The position numbers were made by a program, and so were the translations under genes. Below, piece by piece: positions 5,152-5,804 of a stretch of DNA of 5,804 bases; position 1 is the stretch's first letter; every line of letters starts with the position of its first letter. Source of the stretch: an uncultured Collinsella sp. (GTDB lineage: Bacteria > Actinomycetota > Coriobacteriia > Coriobacteriales > Coriobacteriaceae); assembly GCA_900547025.1 (NCBI GenBank), contig UREZ01000100.1, forward strand, positions 1 to 5,804. Reading direction: 5' to 3'. The notes beneath the pieces were generated by a model. That model saw nothing but the letters and a program-made list of their open reading frames with translations, made no database searches and had not been told where the DNA came from.

Positions 5152-5799
5152 ATGACCGTCACCTACGATGCGTCCCGTGTGACGCTTGTCGATCATCCGC
5201 TCGTCCAGCACAAGCTGTCGATCCTGCGCGACAAAAACACCGGCACCAACCAGTTCCGTCAGCTCGTGCGCGAACTCGCGCTTTTTGACGGCTACGAGGC
5301 CATGCGCGACCTACCTATGGAAGACGTCGAGGTCGAGACCCCCATCACTACCGCCACGTTCAAACAGCTTGCCGGCAAGAAACTCGCCATCGTGCCCATC
5401 CTGCGTGCGGGCCTTGGCATGGTCGACGGTATCCTCGACCTGGTGCCCTCCGCTCGCGTGGGCCACATCGGCATGGAGCGCGACGAGGTCACCCACGAGC
5501 CGCACGAGTATTACTGCAAGATGCCCAAGGATATCGACCAGCGCATCTGCCTGGTTGTTGACCCCATGCTCGCCACGGGCGGTTCGGCCGAGATGGCCAT
5601 CAGCTACCTGCGCGAGCGCGGTGTCAAGGATATCCGCATGCTGTGCATCGTCGCCGCGCCCGAGGGCCTCAAGTCACTGACCGAAAAGGACCCCGACGTA
5701 CATATTTATACGTGCGCCATCGACGACCATCTCAACGAGGCCGCCTACATCGTTCCCGGCCTCGGCGACGCCGGCGACCGCATCTTCGGCACGCTCTAG
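5152..5799 (+). CDS. upp: Uracil phosphoribosyltransferase Upp
   Basis: Upp joins uracil to PRPP to make UMP and pyrophosphate, the main uracil salvage step, in the cytoplasm. The 215-aa product is full length for the family (about 208-215 aa). The N-terminal part has HPLVQHKLSILRDKNT (15-30) and the segment VPILRAGLGM (81-90). The PRPP-binding loop is VVDPMLATGGSA (135-146), and the uracil-binding C-terminal motif is YIVPGLGDAGDRIFGT (199-214). ATG 5152 is chosen because GAAAGGGG (5134-5141) lies 10 nt upstream and the protein then starts as the family does; an in-frame start at 5092 would run through the leader hairpins. The stop codon lies 5 nt before the window end, so the gene is complete. 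A 123-nt structured gap separates it from glpK, so it may have its own control, although no strong promoter was found in the gap. Confidence 0.97.
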   Translation: MTVTYDASRVTLVDHPLVQHKLSILRDKNTGTNQFRQLVRELALFDGYEAMRDLPMEDVEVETPITTATFKQLAGKKLAIVPILRAGLGMVDGILDLVPSARVGHIGMERDEVTHEPHEYYCKMPKDIDQRICLVVDPMLATGGSAEMAISYLRERGVKDIRMLCIVAAPEGLKSLTEKDPDVHIYTCAIDDHLNEAAYIVPGLGDAGDRIFGTL

Positions 5800-5804
5800 T
5801 CGCT

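Overview
The window looks like chromosomal DNA of a high-GC actinobacterium, most plausibly a gut Coriobacteriia member (Collinsella/Olsenella-like). This is inferred from protein style, GC-rich codon use, purine-rich ribosome binding sites and gene content; no rRNA or other decisive marker is present. All confident genes are on the + strand. No tRNA, rRNA, CRISPR array, transposase or complete insertion sequence was seen.

Layout. Positions 1-27 hold a hairpin followed by T-rich sequence, which looks like the terminator of a gene lying left of the window. Positions 28-570 have no convincing gene. They contain a large near-palindromic element at 107-194 with perfect 22-bp arms, two smaller hairpins (291-323 and 371-403), and a possible promoter for the next gene at 496-522. 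prmC (571-1821) encodes the release-factor glutamine methyltransferase and carries an unusual Ala/Glu-rich insertion of about 120 residues between its two domains. A lower-GC toxin-antitoxin pair follows (1897-2581): a RelE/HigB (Gp49-like) toxin and an overlapping XRE-type antitoxin, with a palindrome over the likely promoter. Next come tsaC (2730-3473, threonylcarbamoyl-AMP synthase for the tRNA t6A modification), glpK (3487-5028, glycerol kinase) only 13 nt later, and upp (5152-5799, uracil phosphoribosyltransferase) after a 123-nt structured gap.

How the genes fit together. prmC and tsaC both serve translation (release-factor methylation and tRNA modification) and are often chromosomal neighbours in bacteria, with prfA before prmC. 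Here prfA is not directly upstream of prmC, and the toxin-antitoxin cassette separates prmC from tsaC, so the locus appears to have been opened by insertions. glpK feeds glycerol into glycolysis and lipid synthesis, and upp salvages uracil to UMP; neither has an obvious functional tie to the translation genes.

I see no clearly new multi-gene system. The most unusual items are the prmC interdomain insertion, the 107-194 inverted-repeat element, the TA operator palindrome, the divergent insertion-bearing TsaC, and the competing hairpins in the upp leader.
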